Assembly (NCBI RefSeq): GCF_034424525.1
Contig: NZ_CP139979.1
Span: 2,251,501 to 2,315,500, forward strand
DNA from: Sphingobium yanoikuyae
GTDB lineage: Bacteria > Pseudomonadota > Alphaproteobacteria > Sphingomonadales > Sphingomonadaceae
DNA length: 64,000 bases
Reading direction: 5' to 3'
In this document: piece after piece, positions 46,241 to 56,228 of the stretch
How the letters are laid out: every line of letters begins with the position of its first letter
Position numbering within the stretch: the stretch's first letter is position 1
Position numbers and translations under genes: made by a program
Notes under the pieces: model-generated
Database searches by the model: none
What the model was told of the DNA's origin: nothing
The model's input: only the letters and a program-made list of their open reading frames with translations

Positions 46241-46624
46241 TTATTTCCGGCCGCGGCCGAGAGTGATGCCGATTTCCTCGCCCCGCTCGCTCAGCGCCAG
46301 CTTGACGATCTTCACCTCGACATGGCGGACCTTGTCGTCCTGCAGGAAGATGGTCTCGATGATATGGTCGGCCACGCCCTCGATCAGGGTGAAATGCAGC
46401 CCCTCGGGCAGCGCGGTCGACGCGGCATGCTTGAGGTCCATGTAATTTTTCGATTCGCTGAGCGGCGTATCGGGATCATAATGGTCCGCAATCCGCAGCT
46501 TGGCCCGGATCGAGATGCGCAGCGGCTGAGGCAGATGCGTCTCTTCCGAATAGATGCCGGTCAATACGTCGACGTGCAGGTTGTTGACCTCCAGCGTCAG
46601 ATAATCGTCAAAAATGCTGTCCAT
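46241..46624 (-). CDS. folB: dihydroneopterin aldolase
   Basis: 127 residues from ATG 46624 (MDSIFDDYLTLEV); the longer open frame to 46759 lacks family similarity. The core VNNLHVDVLTGIYSEE and SESKNYMDLKHA, with a Glu near TLIEGVADHI, fits the aldolase that forms 6-hydroxymethyl-dihydropterin in folate synthesis. The order of strands and helices is normal. It is divergent from the GNAT gene. Confidence 0.85.
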   Translation of the reverse strand: MDSIFDDYLTLEVNNLHVDVLTGIYSEETHLPQPLRISIRAKLRIADHYDPDTPLSESKNYMDLKHAASTALPEGLHFTLIEGVADHIIETIFLQDDKVRHVEVKIVKLALSERGEEIGITLGRGRK

Positions 46625-46749
46625 AGCTCGCCATGTCCGGTCGCGCGAAGGGCGCGGGTCCAGTTTGATCTTTCCTTTTGCGGCATGGACGCTATAGGCC
46701 CGCCGCTTCCGGCGCGGTCCATGCGCCATTGATGGCGGATCGGCAAGAC

Positions 46750-47268
46750 ATGTCAGCAATTCTTCCCCTCGACAGCCAGCCCGCGGACGCGATCGAGGGC
46801 CTGCTGGACGCCGCCTTCGGTCCCGACCGGCACGGCCGCACCGCCTATCTGATCCGTGACGGCATGCCCTGGCTGCCCGCCTTGTCCTTCGCGGTGCTGG
46901 ACGAAAAGGGCGACCTGATCGGATCGCTGCAAAGCTGGCCGGTGGCGCTAACTCACGAGGATGGCAGCCAATTGCCGCTGATCATGGTCGGCCCGGTCGC
47001 GGTTGCGCCGGCGCATCAGAAGGGCGGCCACGGCCGCGCGATGATGGATGCAGTGGTCGCCGCCGCCCGCGCCCAGGCCTGCGAACCGCTGATGATGATC
47101 GGCGATCCGGAATATTATGGCCGCTTCTGGGGCTTCGCCGCCGACGGCACCGCCGGCTGGGATTGCCCCGGCCCGTTCGAGCCCCGGCGCCTGCTCGCCT
47201 TGTCGGTCGATGGCCGCCCGGTCGGCGGAACCGGCATGCTGTCGCCGCGAATCACCGTTACCGCCTGA
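46750..47268 (+). CDS. GNAT-type N-acetyltransferase
   Basis: About 172 residues from ATG 46750; an ATG at 46732 is equally possible. The acetyl-CoA-binding core is visible: MVGPVAVAPAHQKGGHGRAMMDAVVAAA, with the Q-x-x-G-x-G/A turn, then MMIGDPEYYGRFWGF. This YhbS-like arrangement suggests acetylation of a small molecule or a protein terminus. Substrate unknown. Confidence 0.85.
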   Translation: MSAILPLDSQPADAIEGLLDAAFGPDRHGRTAYLIRDGMPWLPALSFAVLDEKGDLIGSLQSWPVALTHEDGSQLPLIMVGPVAVAPAHQKGGHGRAMMDAVVAAARAQACEPLMMIGDPEYYGRFWGFAADGTAGWDCPGPFEPRRLLALSVDGRPVGGTGMLSPRITVTA

Positions 47269-47319
47269 CCCGACCGAAAGACCTTTGCCAAGCGGGCCGG
47301 CCGCTCCTATCTGCTTTCC

Positions 47320-47886
47320 ATGCCGATGGAGCCCCTGCCCGACCTTACCGACCTGTCGCTCGCCGACATTGCCCGCCTTGCCGCCGAAAAGCGCCTGCCG
47401 CCGGTCGAGAAATGGAATCCCGACCATTGCGGCGACAGCGAGATGCGGATCGCGCGCGACGGCACCTGGTTCCATCAGGAATCGCCGATCGGGCGCGAAG
47501 CGATGGTGCGGCTCTTTTCCACCATATTGCGGCGTGAGGGCGACGGCGCCTATGTGCTCGTCACCCCGGTCGAGAAGCTGAGCATCGCGGTCGAGGATGC
47601 TCCCTTCGTTGCGGTCGAACTCAAGAGCGAGGGCGAAGGCGCCAGCCGGAACCTCGCCTTCCGGCTCAACACCGGCGAACTGGTGCCGGCCGGTCCCAAC
47701 CATGCGCTGACCCTGCGCGAGAAGGATGATGGCCCCCATCCCTATCTCCATGTCCGTGCCGGGCTCGACGCGCTGATCGTGCGCAGCGTCTATTATGAAC
47801 TGATGAACCTGGCCCTGGATGAAGAAGGCGAGCGGGTCGGCCTGTGGAGCGAAGGCCGCTTCTTTCCGCTGGACGGCGCGGCATGA
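47320..47886 (+). CDS. DUF1285 domain protein
   Basis: 188 residues. WNPDHCGDSEMRIARDGTWFHQESPIGREAMVRLF in pieces is the DUF1285 hallmark, with the following VEDAPFVAVELKSEGEG and the VLVTPVEKLSI strand. Function unknown; the gene is typically the first of a DUF1285-NUDIX-cca operon, as here. The stop overlaps the next start in ATGA. An ATG at 47326 is an alternative start. Confidence 0.9.
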   Translation: MPMEPLPDLTDLSLADIARLAAEKRLPPVEKWNPDHCGDSEMRIARDGTWFHQESPIGREAMVRLFSTILRREGDGAYVLVTPVEKLSIAVEDAPFVAVELKSEGEGASRNLAFRLNTGELVPAGPNHALTLREKDDGPHPYLHVRAGLDALIVRSVYYELMNLALDEEGERVGLWSEGRFFPLDGAA

Positions 47887-48494
47887 CGCTGGCCGAGCGG
47901 CTGCGCGCCGCACTGATCGACGGGCATAGCCGCGACATCCAGTTACTTCCGTCCGAAACCCGCGATCCCCGCATCGTCGGCGACATGGCGCTGGCGCCGG
48001 CCGCCGTGCTGGTCGCGATCACCGATCGGGCCAATCCCGGCCTGATCCTGACCCAGCGCTCCGAAAAGCTGCGCAAGCATGCGGGGCAAGTCGCCTTTCC
48101 CGGCGGCCGGGTCGACCCCGACGATGCCGACGAGATTGCCGGCGCGCTGCGCGAGGCCCGCGAGGAAATCGCCCTCCCCTCCGACCGGGTCGACATCATC
48201 GGCACGTCGGACCGCTATCATACCTTCACCGGCTTCGACATCGTGCCGGTCCTGGGTGTCATCCCGCCCGACCTGCCGCTGCGCGCCCAACCGGGCGAAG
48301 TGGCCGACTGGTTCGAACTGCCGCTTGACTATGCGCTCGATCCGGCCAATCGGGTGCGCCGCAGCCTGATGTTCGAAGGCATCGAGCGGCAATATTATGA
48401 AATCGACTGGCAGGGCCGCCGCATCTGGGGCGTGACCGCTGCCATCCTCGCCAATCTTTCCCGCAGGCTCGGCCATGACCCGCATTCTTCCTGA
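47883..48494 (+). CDS. NUDIX hydrolase, CoA pyrophosphatase-like
   Basis: 203 residues from ATG 47883. The NUDIX box is AFPGGRVDPDDADEIAGALREAREEI in pieces (PGGRVD, REAREEI), preceded by the LRKHAGQVAFPGG wording of CoA-pyrophosphatase (NudL-like) enzymes. It would split CoA to phosphopantetheine and 3',5'-ADP; the exact substrate is inferred. It is coupled to DUF1285 upstream and overlaps cca by 20 bases. Confidence 0.92.
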   Translation: MTLAERLRAALIDGHSRDIQLLPSETRDPRIVGDMALAPAAVLVAITDRANPGLILTQRSEKLRKHAGQVAFPGGRVDPDDADEIAGALREAREEIALPSDRVDIIGTSDRYHTFTGFDIVPVLGVIPPDLPLRAQPGEVADWFELPLDYALDPANRVRRSLMFEGIERQYYEIDWQGRRIWGVTAAILANLSRRLGHDPHSS

Positions 48495-49686
48495 CGCCCC
48501 GTGGCGCCACCGTTCCGGCCTTTCCGGCCTTCTCGCCGCACTCGACGCCGACCAGGGCCGTGCCCGCTATGTCGGCGGCGCGGTGCGCGACGGGCTGCTT
48601 GGCCTGCCGGTCAATGATCTCGACATCGCCACCAGCCTGATGCCGCAGGATGTGGTCGATCGGCTGAAGGCGGCCGGGATCAAGGCGGTGCCGACCGGGA
48701 TCGAGCATGGCACGATCACCGCCGTGCTGCCCGACGGGCCGGTCGAGATCACCACGCTGCGCCGCGACGTCAGCACCGACGGCCGCCGCGCCACCATCGC
48801 CTATACCGATGACTGGCAGCAGGATGCCGCCCGGCGCGACTTCACCTTCAACGCCCTCTATGCCGATCCGCTGACCGGCGCGATCAGCGACTATTTCGGC
48901 GGCGTGGCCGATCTCGATGCACGGCACCTGCGCTTCATCGGCGATGCCAGCGCGCGGATCGCCGAGGATCATCTGCGCATCCTGCGCTATTTCCGTTTCC
49001 TGGCCCGCTATGGCGACAACGAAGTTGACGCATCGGCCTATGATGCGTGCGTCGCCGCGGCCAACAGCCTGATGGCGCTGTCACGCGAGCGGATCGCCGA
49101 CGAACTGCTCAAATTGCTGGTGGTGCGCGATCCCGTGCCTGCGCTGCGGCTGATGGTGGACGGCGGCATCTGGCTGCCGGTGCTGCCCGAAATCACGCAC
49201 GAAGGCATCGACCGACTGGCGAAGCTGATTGCGCGGGAGAATGAGGCGAGCATGGCACCATCGGCGCTACGCCGACTGGCCGCGCTGGTGCCGGCCGACG
49301 CGGCGCTGGCGGACCAGATCGGCGCACGGCTCAAACTCTCCAACAAGGCGCGCAAGCGGCTGATCACCGCGCTCGAAACCGCCTCTGCCCCAGAAGGCCC
49401 GCGCGCGCTGGCGCACCGGGTCGGCGTGGAAGGCGCGATCGACCGCATCCTGCTCGATCCTGCCGCGCCCCTGTCGGCACTGGTCCCGCTCGACGGCTGG
49501 ACCCCGCCCAGCCTGCCGATCGGCGGCGGCGCGCTGATCGCGCGCGGCCTTCAGCCCGGCCCGGACGTCGCCCGTGCCTTGCAGGAAGTGCAGAAATCAT
49601 GGGTCGCGGAGGATTTCCCCGACGCCGACCGGGTCGGCGAAATCGCCGATCAGATCGTCTCGAAATTCCAGCGCACGCGCCAATAG
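48475..49686 (+). CDS. cca: CCA tRNA nucleotidyltransferase
   Basis: 403 residues. Class II polymerase-beta-like head: RYVGGAVRDGLLGLPVNDLDIATSLMP in pieces, TTLRRDVSTDGRRATIAYTDDWQQDAARRDFTFNAL in pieces, then LDARHLRFIGDASARIAEDHLRILRYFRF. It adds or repairs the CCA end of tRNAs. It is last in the DUF1285-NUDIX-cca operon. The tRNA-Thr in this window lacks encoded CCA and would need it. Confidence 0.96.
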   Translation: MTRILPDAPWRHRSGLSGLLAALDADQGRARYVGGAVRDGLLGLPVNDLDIATSLMPQDVVDRLKAAGIKAVPTGIEHGTITAVLPDGPVEITTLRRDVSTDGRRATIAYTDDWQQDAARRDFTFNALYADPLTGAISDYFGGVADLDARHLRFIGDASARIAEDHLRILRYFRFLARYGDNEVDASAYDACVAAANSLMALSRERIADELLKLLVVRDPVPALRLMVDGGIWLPVLPEITHEGIDRLAKLIARENEASMAPSALRRLAALVPADAALADQIGARLKLSNKARKRLITALETASAPEGPRALAHRVGVEGAIDRILLDPAAPLSALVPLDGWTPPSLPIGGGALIARGLQPGPDVARALQEVQKSWVAEDFPDADRVGEIADQIVSKFQRTRQ

Positions 49687-51395
49687 TCGAAGGCATCGGC
49701 TTCGCTCATCGGGCGGGCGAAATAATAGCCCTGCCCCTGCCAGCAGCCCATCTTCTGCAGCATGTCGGCCAGTTCCTGGGTTTCGATACCCTCGGCCGTG
49801 ACCCGCAGATTGAGCGATTCGGCTAGCGACAATATGGTGCGGACGATCACAGCTTTATCGTGGTCTTCCAGCATGTTGGACACGAAACTTCGATCGATTT
49901 TGAGGATGTCGATCGGCAGGCTGTGCAGGCTCGCCAGGTTGGAGAAGCCGGTGCCGAAATCGTCCATCGCGATCGGCATCTGCAGATCCTTGAGCGCGAA
50001 CAGCAATTTGCGCGCCTTGTCCGGATCGGCAATGATCGCGCTTTCGGTCAGTTCGGCAGTCAGGCGATGGCCGCCAATGCCCGAATAGCGCAGCGCTTCC
50101 TCGAACATCGATGCGACATCGTCGCGCGCCATCTGGATCGGCGACAGGTTGACGTTGACGCCGACCGGCAGGGCCTGGCCGAATTTCGCGTCCCAGCGGC
50201 TCAGCGCCTGCGCCGCTTCATAGGCGGCCCAGCGGCCGAGCGGGGTGATGAGACCGCTCTCTTCCGCGACCGGCACGAACTCGACCGGCGAGACATGGCC
50301 CAGTTCCGGGTCATCCCAACGCGCCAGCGCCTCGAAACCCGTAATTTCGCCGGTCTGGAGATGGATCAGCGGCTGATAGGCCAGGGTCAGCCCGCCATGG
50401 GCCAGCGCATCACGCAGCCGGCTCTCGATCGAAAAGCGGCGCTGTGCTTCCTTGAGCACGCCATTGCGATAAATCTCGACCTTGCCGGTGCGCTTGGCGA
50501 TCTTGACCGCCGCCTGCGCCTTGCGGACGACATCATCCGGATCATCCTCCAGATGCGTCGACAGGGCGCAGCCGATGGCGCAATCGACGCGGATCTGCAG
50601 GTCGGACAGCCTGATCGGCGAACTCAGCGCCTCCCTGATCCTCTGAACGATCTGAAGAGAGTCAGACAAGCCGTTGTTCAAGCGTGCAAAAATGGCAAAG
50701 TCATTGCCGCCAATGCGGGCCAGCACATCGCCCTGACGCAGGCAGGATTTGAGCCGCTTGGCGACCGTGATCAGCAGTTCGTCACCGGCCATCGGACCCA
50801 GCGATTCATTCACCCGGCTGAACCGGCTGAGATCGATCGCGATGATGCCGAACTGGGCATTGTCCGGCCAGCTGCCATTGGCCAGCCGATCGTCAATCTC
50901 CTCGCCGAAGCCGGTGCGGTTGGGCAGTGCGGTCAGGCCGTCCGAAAGCAGCTCGCGCCGCAAATTCTTCTCCATCGTCCGCTCGCTCGTGCGATCGATC
51001 GCGGTGAAGAGAAATTGTTCGGTGCGCGCGCCGGTGGCCCGCAGCCGTCCGAGCGTGCAGAGAAAATATTCAGGGCCAAGCTTGCCGTCGCGGCGGATTT
51101 CGAAACTTTCCGAATCGCGATCCGACTGGGCAAAACCGGTCACGCGCGCGCGCCATTCGGCCGATGCCTGGGCCGTTGCGGCCGTCCGTTCGCGATGTTC
51201 CCGGAACGCCTTGAGGAACGGCTCATTCGCCTCGACAATGTTTATCGCATTGTTTTCACATGTTAAAATTGCCGCCGCCTGCGACAGGGCGGTGAGCCAT
51301 TCGCTCGCTCCGATCATGTGCGGCAGATGCGCGTCATCCCCCCCGGGCAAGGGGAGGCCACTGGTCTGTTCAGGGGGCCAGCTACGCACCGACAT
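49650..51395 (-). CDS. PAS-GGDEF-EAL protein with degenerate GGDEF
   Basis: 581 residues from ATG 51395; an ATG at 51404 is possible. A PAS-like sensor (about 25-140) is followed by a GGDEF domain in which the signature is RIGGNDFA (229-233, GGNDF instead of GGDEF), so cyclase activity is doubtful. The EAL domain has intact FEALARW (355-357), ELTESAIIAD, AMDDFGTGFSNLASL and ILKIDRSFV, so it probably hydrolyses cyclic di-GMP. The stop lies 37 bases inside the convergent cca gene. Confidence 0.9.
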   Translation of the reverse strand: MSVRSWPPEQTSGLPLPGGDDAHLPHMIGASEWLTALSQAAAILTCENNAINIVEANEPFLKAFREHRERTAATAQASAEWRARVTGFAQSDRDSESFEIRRDGKLGPEYFLCTLGRLRATGARTEQFLFTAIDRTSERTMEKNLRRELLSDGLTALPNRTGFGEEIDDRLANGSWPDNAQFGIIAIDLSRFSRVNESLGPMAGDELLITVAKRLKSCLRQGDVLARIGGNDFAIFARLNNGLSDSLQIVQRIREALSSPIRLSDLQIRVDCAIGCALSTHLEDDPDDVVRKAQAAVKIAKRTGKVEIYRNGVLKEAQRRFSIESRLRDALAHGGLTLAYQPLIHLQTGEITGFEALARWDDPELGHVSPVEFVPVAEESGLITPLGRWAAYEAAQALSRWDAKFGQALPVGVNVNLSPIQMARDDVASMFEEALRYSGIGGHRLTAELTESAIIADPDKARKLLFALKDLQMPIAMDDFGTGFSNLASLHSLPIDILKIDRSFVSNMLEDHDKAVIVRTILSLAESLNLRVTAEGIETQELADMLQKMGCWQGQGYYFARPMSEADAFDYWRVRWNFETI

Positions 51396-51472
51396 GGCTT
51401 TCATGCCTCTGCCTTATCCGCCAAGGGTAAATATTCGGGAAACGAACATCTGCCGATGGTGCTGAATTTGCG

Positions 51473-53800
51473 TCAAAACTTGTTGTCGCGCGGGAAGCCT
51501 GTCGGTGGCATGCGACCGGCGGCGCCGCGGGCGACCCGCCATGGCGTCATGTCGGCTTCGGTCCGGGTCCGGCCGGTCTCGCCGCCCATCGCCCAGCTGA
51601 TCCCGTCGCTCAGGCGGAAGGCGATCGCGTCGGACAGGCCGCCGTCGCGATAGCGCTGCATCTGCACCCCCTGCCCGCGCGCCATCTTGGGCATTTCGAT
51701 GATCGAATAGACCAGCAGCTTCCGGTTCTCGCCGATGACGGCAATGCTGTCCGCCTCCGGATCGACTGCATGCACCACGGCAAGCTTCGCGCCCGTCCGG
51801 ACATTGACCACCTGCTTGCCCTTGCGCGTCTCCGCCAGGATATCCGCCACATCCGCCAGGAAGCCGCGTCCGTCGGACGAAGCCAGCAGCAATTGCCCGC
51901 CCGTCCTGGCCGGCATCAGCGCGACGATGCCGCCCTGGTCATCCATGTCGACCATCATCCGCACCGGATCGCCAAAGCCACGCCCGCCCGGCAGCTTGTC
52001 CGCCCCCAGCGTGTAGATGCGCCCGCTCGACGTCGCCATCAGCAGCTTGTCGGTGGTGTAGGCGTGGAAGGCGAATTGCGGCCCGTCGCCTTCCTTGAAC
52101 TTCAGCGTATCGGCGGCGGCCAGGTCGCGATGCCCGCTCATCGCGCGGATCCAGCCGCGTTCGGACAGGATCACCGTCACCGGCTCGCGCTCGATCATCG
52201 CTTCCAGCGGGATTTCGCGCGCCGGGCCGGCTTCCTCGACCAGCGTGCGGCGCCGGCCGATCACCGTGTCTGGGCCATAGCGCTTGCGCAGGTCGGCAAT
52301 GTCGCGCTTCAGCCGGGTGCGCTGCCGGGCCGGGCTCTCGACCAGCTTTTCCAGCTCCGCCTGTTCCTTGACCAGCTCGGCATGCTCGCGCCGCAGCTCC
52401 ATTTCCTCCAGCTTGCGCAAGCTGCGCAGCCGCATGTTGAGGATCGCCTCGGCCTGACGGTCGGTCAGGCTGAATTCGTCCATCATCACCTGCTTGGGCT
52501 CATCCTCGGTGCGGATGATCTCGATCACCCGGTCGAGGTTGAGATAGGCGATGATATAGCCGTCGAGCAGCTCCAGCCGCGCGGCGATCTTCTCCAGCCG
52601 GTGCTGCGCCCGGCGGACCAGCACCTCGATCTGGTGCTTGAGCCATTCGACCAGCACCGCGCGCAGCCCCAGCACGCGCGGCGTATGGCTGGCGTCGAGC
52701 ACGTTGAGGTTGAGCGGAAAGCGATTTTCCAGGTCGGTCAGCCGGAACAGGCTGTCCTTGAGCACATCGACCGGGACATTGCGGCTCTTGGGGACGATGA
52801 CGATGCGGATCGCCTCATCGCTCTCGTCGCGCACATCTTCCAGGATCGGCAGCTTCTTGTCGTTGATCAGCGCCGCAATCTGCTCGATCAGCTTCGACTT
52901 CTGCACCTGATAGGGGATTTCGGAAATCACCAGCTGCCAGGTGCCGCCGGCCAGCTTCTCGATCCCCTCCGCTTCCCAGCTGCCATCCTCGTTGCGGCCG
53001 GTGGAGAAGCGGGCACGGGTGCGGAAGGAGCCGCGCCCGGTGCGGTAGGCTTCGGAAATGATCGCCTGATTATCGACCAGCACGCCGCCGGTCGGGAAGT
53101 CCGGCCCCTTGACGATCTCCATCAGCGCGGCGTCGTCCGCCTCCGGGCTGTCGATCAGCAGGGTGGCGGCATCCAGCAGTTCGCCGACATTGTGCGGCGG
53201 GATGCTGGTCGCCATGCCGACGGCGATGCCGCTGGCGCCATTGGCCAGCAAATTGGGGAAGAGGCCGGGAAAAACCTCCGGCTCCTCATCCTCGCCATTA
53301 TAGGTTGGACGGAAATCGACCGTGCCCTCGTCCAGGCCCGCCATCAGGTCGGCCGCCGCCTGGGTCAGCCGCGCCTCGGTATAGCGCATGGCCGCCGCAT
53401 TATCGCCGTCGATATTGCCGAAATTGCCCTGGCCATCGACCAGCGGCGTGCGCAGCGAGAAATCCTGCGCCAGGCGCACCATCGCGTCATAAACCGACGC
53501 GTCGCCATGCGGGTGATATTTACCGATGACGTCGCCGACGACACGAGCGCATTTCTTGTAGCTGGTGGTGTTGCGCGCCGGATTGGCGACCAGCACGTCC
53601 GGGTTCGCGCCACCGGGCTCCATCCGCAACAGCCGCATCGCCCAGAGCAGGCGCCGATGCACCGGCTTCAGCCCGTCGCGCAGGTCCGGCAGCGAACGCG
53701 CGGTAATGGTGGAGAGCGCATACACCAGATAGCGCTGCGAGAGCGCCGCGTCGAAAGGATGGTCCTTGATAGCGTCGAACGGGTCGCGAAAATCGGTCAT
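51473..53800 (-). CDS. parC: DNA topoisomerase IV subunit A
   Basis: 775 residues. The DNA breakage-reunion core: [28 protein letters not shown] in pieces, [19 protein letters not shown] with Ser102 at the quinolone-contact position, and the catalytic Tyr140 in [12 protein letters not shown]. The coiled stretch and C-terminal blades follow, with [20 protein letters not shown]. It decatenates chromosomes. It begins 72 bases after the orphan CcdA-like gene. Confidence 0.96.
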   Translation of the reverse strand: MTDFRDPFDAIKDHPFDAALSQRYLVYALSTITARSLPDLRDGLKPVHRRLLWAMRLLRMEPGGANPDVLVANPARNTTSYKKCARVVGDVIGKYHPHGDASVYDAMVRLAQDFSLRTPLVDGQGNFGNIDGDNAAAMRYTEARLTQAAADLMAGLDEGTVDFRPTYNGEDEEPEVFPGLFPNLLANGASGIAVGMATSIPPHNVGELLDAATLLIDSPEADDAALMEIVKGPDFPTGGVLVDNQAIISEAYRTGRGSFRTRARFSTGRNEDGSWEAEGIEKLAGGTWQLVISEIPYQVQKSKLIEQIAALINDKKLPILEDVRDESDEAIRIVIVPKSRNVPVDVLKDSLFRLTDLENRFPLNLNVLDASHTPRVLGLRAVLVEWLKHQIEVLVRRAQHRLEKIAARLELLDGYIIAYLNLDRVIEIIRTEDEPKQVMMDEFSLTDRQAEAILNMRLRSLRKLEEMELRREHAELVKEQAELEKLVESPARQRTRLKRDIADLRKRYGPDTVIGRRRTLVEEAGPAREIPLEAMIEREPVTVILSERGWIRAMSGHRDLAAADTLKFKEGDGPQFAFHAYTTDKLLMATSSGRIYTLGADKLPGGRGFGDPVRMMVDMDDQGGIVALMPARTGGQLLLASSDGRGFLADVADILAETRKGKQVVNVRTGAKLAVVHAVDPEADSIAVIGENRKLLVYSIIEMPKMARGQGVQMQRYRDGGLSDAIAFRLSDGISWAMGGETGRTRTEADMTPWRVARGAAGRMPPTGFPRDNKF

Positions 53801-53871
53801 CGGGAGTGGCTTAGCAGGACGGAACGTGAACGGAAACGAGAATTATTCAGCCCAGAGGCTGGGCGCCGCGA

Positions 53872-54102
53872 TCAAAAATTTCGATATTTATCGAGCGGGA
53901 GGCCATGCTTCTCGACATACGCATTCCAACTTTCCATCGCGTCCCTATTGGCTTCCATCCAGCGCTGGCGAACTTCCTCCACGAAACCGGGCTCGGACCG
54001 TAGACTGAGATCCATCCCCAGTTCTTCGGCAGCAGCAATCAGGTTTCGCTCTCGCGCGGCTTCGACCCGCGCCCCGCTTACCGCGAACTCATCGTCATCC
54101 AT
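53872..54102 (-). CDS. CcdA-like antitoxin, apparently orphan
   Basis: 76 residues, with RVEAARERNLIAAAEELGMD and the C-terminal RQRWMEANRDAMESWNAYVEKHGLPLDKYRNF in pieces. That C-terminus is the CcdA-like region which binds and neutralises the CcdB gyrase poison. The N-terminal ribbon-helix-helix part is short and atypical. The 72-base gap to parC cannot hold a CcdB gene (about 100 residues), and the upstream neighbour is a LysR gene, so no partner toxin is present. Confidence 0.7.
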   Translation of the reverse strand: MDDDEFAVSGARVEAARERNLIAAAEELGMDLSLRSEPGFVEEVRQRWMEANRDAMESWNAYVEKHGLPLDKYRNF

Positions 54103-54141
54103 TGGCCGATCACCTTTTGCAGGACGATATCATGCCATGGA

Positions 54142-55062
54142 TCAACGCGGCAAGAAACGCGCCTCCGGGTCGGCGGCGATGGCGGCAGCAAACTCGGCGC
54201 TGATCCAGTCGCGAAAGGCCTTGATCTTGGGCGTGTTGCGGGCGTGGGGCGGATAGACCAGCCAGTAGCTGGCAATCTCGCGGACATAGGAGGGCACCGC
54301 CTCCACCAGTTGCCCGGCCTCCACCTCCGCCTTCCAGAGGAAATGGTTGAGGATGGCGACCCCCTGCCCGGCGATCGCGGCGCGCCCCTCCATCACCTGG
54401 CTGTCGAGCGCGATGCCGGGCGGGCCATCGGCCGGGTCGGCCTCCACGCCCATCGCCGCGAACCATTCATGCCACCACATGTCGTCGGGCGACAGGCGCG
54501 GTAGGGCGTGGAGCGCCTGCGCATCGGCGATCGGCCCGTGCCGGTCGCGCCAGGCCGGACTGCACATCGGCACCAGCCGGTTATGGGTCAGCAGCTTCGC
54601 CTCCAGCCCCGGCCATTCCCCCTTGCCGCCGCGCACCGCCAGATCGATACCGTCGCGCGCCAGATCGATCACCGCGTCATCCGCCATGATCCGCACGGCG
54701 AGGTTCGGGTGGCGCATCTGGAATGCGCCAATCCGCGGCGCCAGCCAGAGATGCGCGAAACTGTTGGTGCAGCTTATGCTCAGCACCGCCGAATGATCCT
54801 GGGTCAGTGCGGCAAAACCCTGACGCATCTGGTCGAAGGCGCGGGTCAGGATCGGCGCGATCTCGCGCCCCTTCTCGGTCAGCGCCACCTTGCGCCCGGT
54901 TCGCTGGAACAGGCTGATGCCCAGACGCTCCTCCAGCAATTTCACCTGATAGCTGACCGCCGCCTGGGTCATCCCCAGTTCCTGCGCGGCGGCCGTGAAA
55001 TTCTCCAGCCGCGCGGCGGCCTCGAACACACGAATGGCGGACAGGGGCGGCAGCGGGGGCAT
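54142..55062 (-). CDS. LysR-family regulator, GcvA-like
   Basis: 306 residues. The winged helix is LSAIRVFEAAARLENFTAAAQELGMTQAAVSYQVKLLEERLG in pieces, with the GcvA-like start PPLPPLSAIRVFEAAARL. The effector domain includes FAHLWLAPRIGAFQMRHPNL and GVAILNHFLWKAEVEAG. Target unknown; GcvA-type members respond to amino acids or regulate beta-lactamase and similar genes. It is separated from a small divergent gene by 131 bases. Confidence 0.93.
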   Translation of the reverse strand: MPPLPPLSAIRVFEAAARLENFTAAAQELGMTQAAVSYQVKLLEERLGISLFQRTGRKVALTEKGREIAPILTRAFDQMRQGFAALTQDHSAVLSISCTNSFAHLWLAPRIGAFQMRHPNLAVRIMADDAVIDLARDGIDLAVRGGKGEWPGLEAKLLTHNRLVPMCSPAWRDRHGPIADAQALHALPRLSPDDMWWHEWFAAMGVEADPADGPPGIALDSQVMEGRAAIAGQGVAILNHFLWKAEVEAGQLVEAVPSYVREIASYWLVYPPHARNTPKIKAFRDWISAEFAAAIAADPEARFLPR

Positions 55063-55193
55063 GCGCCATTCGATAAGCCAGGCTTATCTATGCTGTCCAT
55101 GCTTTTGTTGGCACCAAGGGTGCCGTTCGGGCAGAGACAGCGGTGCCGGCGGCCCTCCGCGCCCGGCGATGATCATGGACGGAAGGAACAGTG

Positions 55194-55364
55194 ATGCGCG
55201 ATCAATATGACGCCCGGCTGTGGAACGACAGCCATGAAGAAATCAGCAAGAGTGCCGACCATTTCCTGCATCGCGTGATGCAGGCATTTCGGGTGCTTCA
55301 CCGCATCGAATGGAGCGCACCCTGGGCCGATGAACGCCAATGCAAGCGCCCCTGCCAATCGTGA
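55194..55364 (+). CDS. 56-residue putative microprotein
   Basis: MRDQYDARLWNDSHEEISKS begins a 56-residue frame with AFRVLHRIEWSAPW in the middle and two Cys near its end (RQCKRPC). GGAAGGA is placed well ahead of the ATG. Similar short ORFs next to LysR genes occur in sphingomonads from memory, but it may be non-coding. It is divergent from the LysR gene and could be its target. Confidence 0.45.
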   Translation: MRDQYDARLWNDSHEEISKSADHFLHRVMQAFRVLHRIEWSAPWADERQCKRPCQS

Positions 55365-55425
55365 AAATCCCGGCAAGGGGCAAAACAGGGGTTGCGGTTT
55401 CTGGTACAGGCGCCACCTTTAGGCC

Positions 55426-56190
55426 GTGCCCGAAACCGCTCTTCCCCCTCTGCCCGATCTTCCCGCTCCCTCGCCCGCGCTGCTGACCGGCGCCGCCCTG
55501 TTCCTCGATTTCGACGGGACATTGGCGCCGATTGCGGACACGCCCGACGGGGTGCATGTCGATGACGATCTGCTCGCCCTGCTGGCGGCGCTGCGGAGCA
55601 AGCTGGACGGGCGCCTCGCCATCGTCAGCGGCCGGTCGATCGCCACGCTGCGCGAATTCGGCTTTGAGGATTTCCTGCTCGCCGGCACCCACGGCCTTGA
55701 ATTTGCCGCGCCCGGCGAGGCGCCGGATGCGCCGCCCCGCCCGCCCGCCATCGATGCGGTCGAACGGGCCTTTCACATCTTTGCCGATACCCGTCCCGGC
55801 GTGCTGGTCGAACGCAAGTCGATCAGCGTCGGCCTCCATTTCCGTGGCGCCCCTGATTGTGGCGAGGCCGCCGGCCTGCTCGCCCATCAGCTTGCAGAAG
55901 AACATGGCCTTGCCGTGCAGGCGGGCAAGATGCTGTTCGAACTGCGCCCCGGCGGCGCCGACAAGGGCAGCGCCGTCACCCGCCTGATGCAGCAGGCGCC
56001 GATGGCCGGCGGCACGCCGATCTTCATCGGCGACGATGTCACGGACGAGGAAGGTTTCGCCGCCGCCGCGCAATTGGGCGGCCATGGCATATTGGTCGGG
56101 CCCGCGCGGCACACGCACGCGGCCTTCGGCTTGGAACAGGTTGCCGCCGTCAGGCATTATCTGGCGCAGGGGGTCGCCGCGATCATCTGA
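55426..56190 (+). CDS. otsB: trehalose-6-phosphate phosphatase
   Basis: 254 residues from GTG 55426. HAD fold: LFLDFDGTLAPIADTPDGV with the nucleophile Asp, LAIVSGRSIATLREFG, LLAGTHGLEF, KGSAVTRLM and FIGDDVTDEEGF. It yields trehalose from trehalose 6-phosphate. It is first in an otsB-GH15-otsA operon for the compatible solute trehalose. Confidence 0.96.
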   Translation: MPETALPPLPDLPAPSPALLTGAALFLDFDGTLAPIADTPDGVHVDDDLLALLAALRSKLDGRLAIVSGRSIATLREFGFEDFLLAGTHGLEFAAPGEAPDAPPRPPAIDAVERAFHIFADTRPGVLVERKSISVGLHFRGAPDCGEAAGLLAHQLAEEHGLAVQAGKMLFELRPGGADKGSAVTRLMQQAPMAGGTPIFIGDDVTDEEGFAAAAQLGGHGILVGPARHTHAAFGLEQVAAVRHYLAQGVAAII

Positions 56191-56228
56191 CCGGCGGCCA
56201 CCATTCGCATGAACGAAGGGGGCCGAAC

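Noticed and set aside
51770..54256. 828-residue open frame on the plus strand opposite parC
   Set aside because: Composition is that of antisense reading (His/Arg/Gln-rich) and it has no domain; parC is certain.
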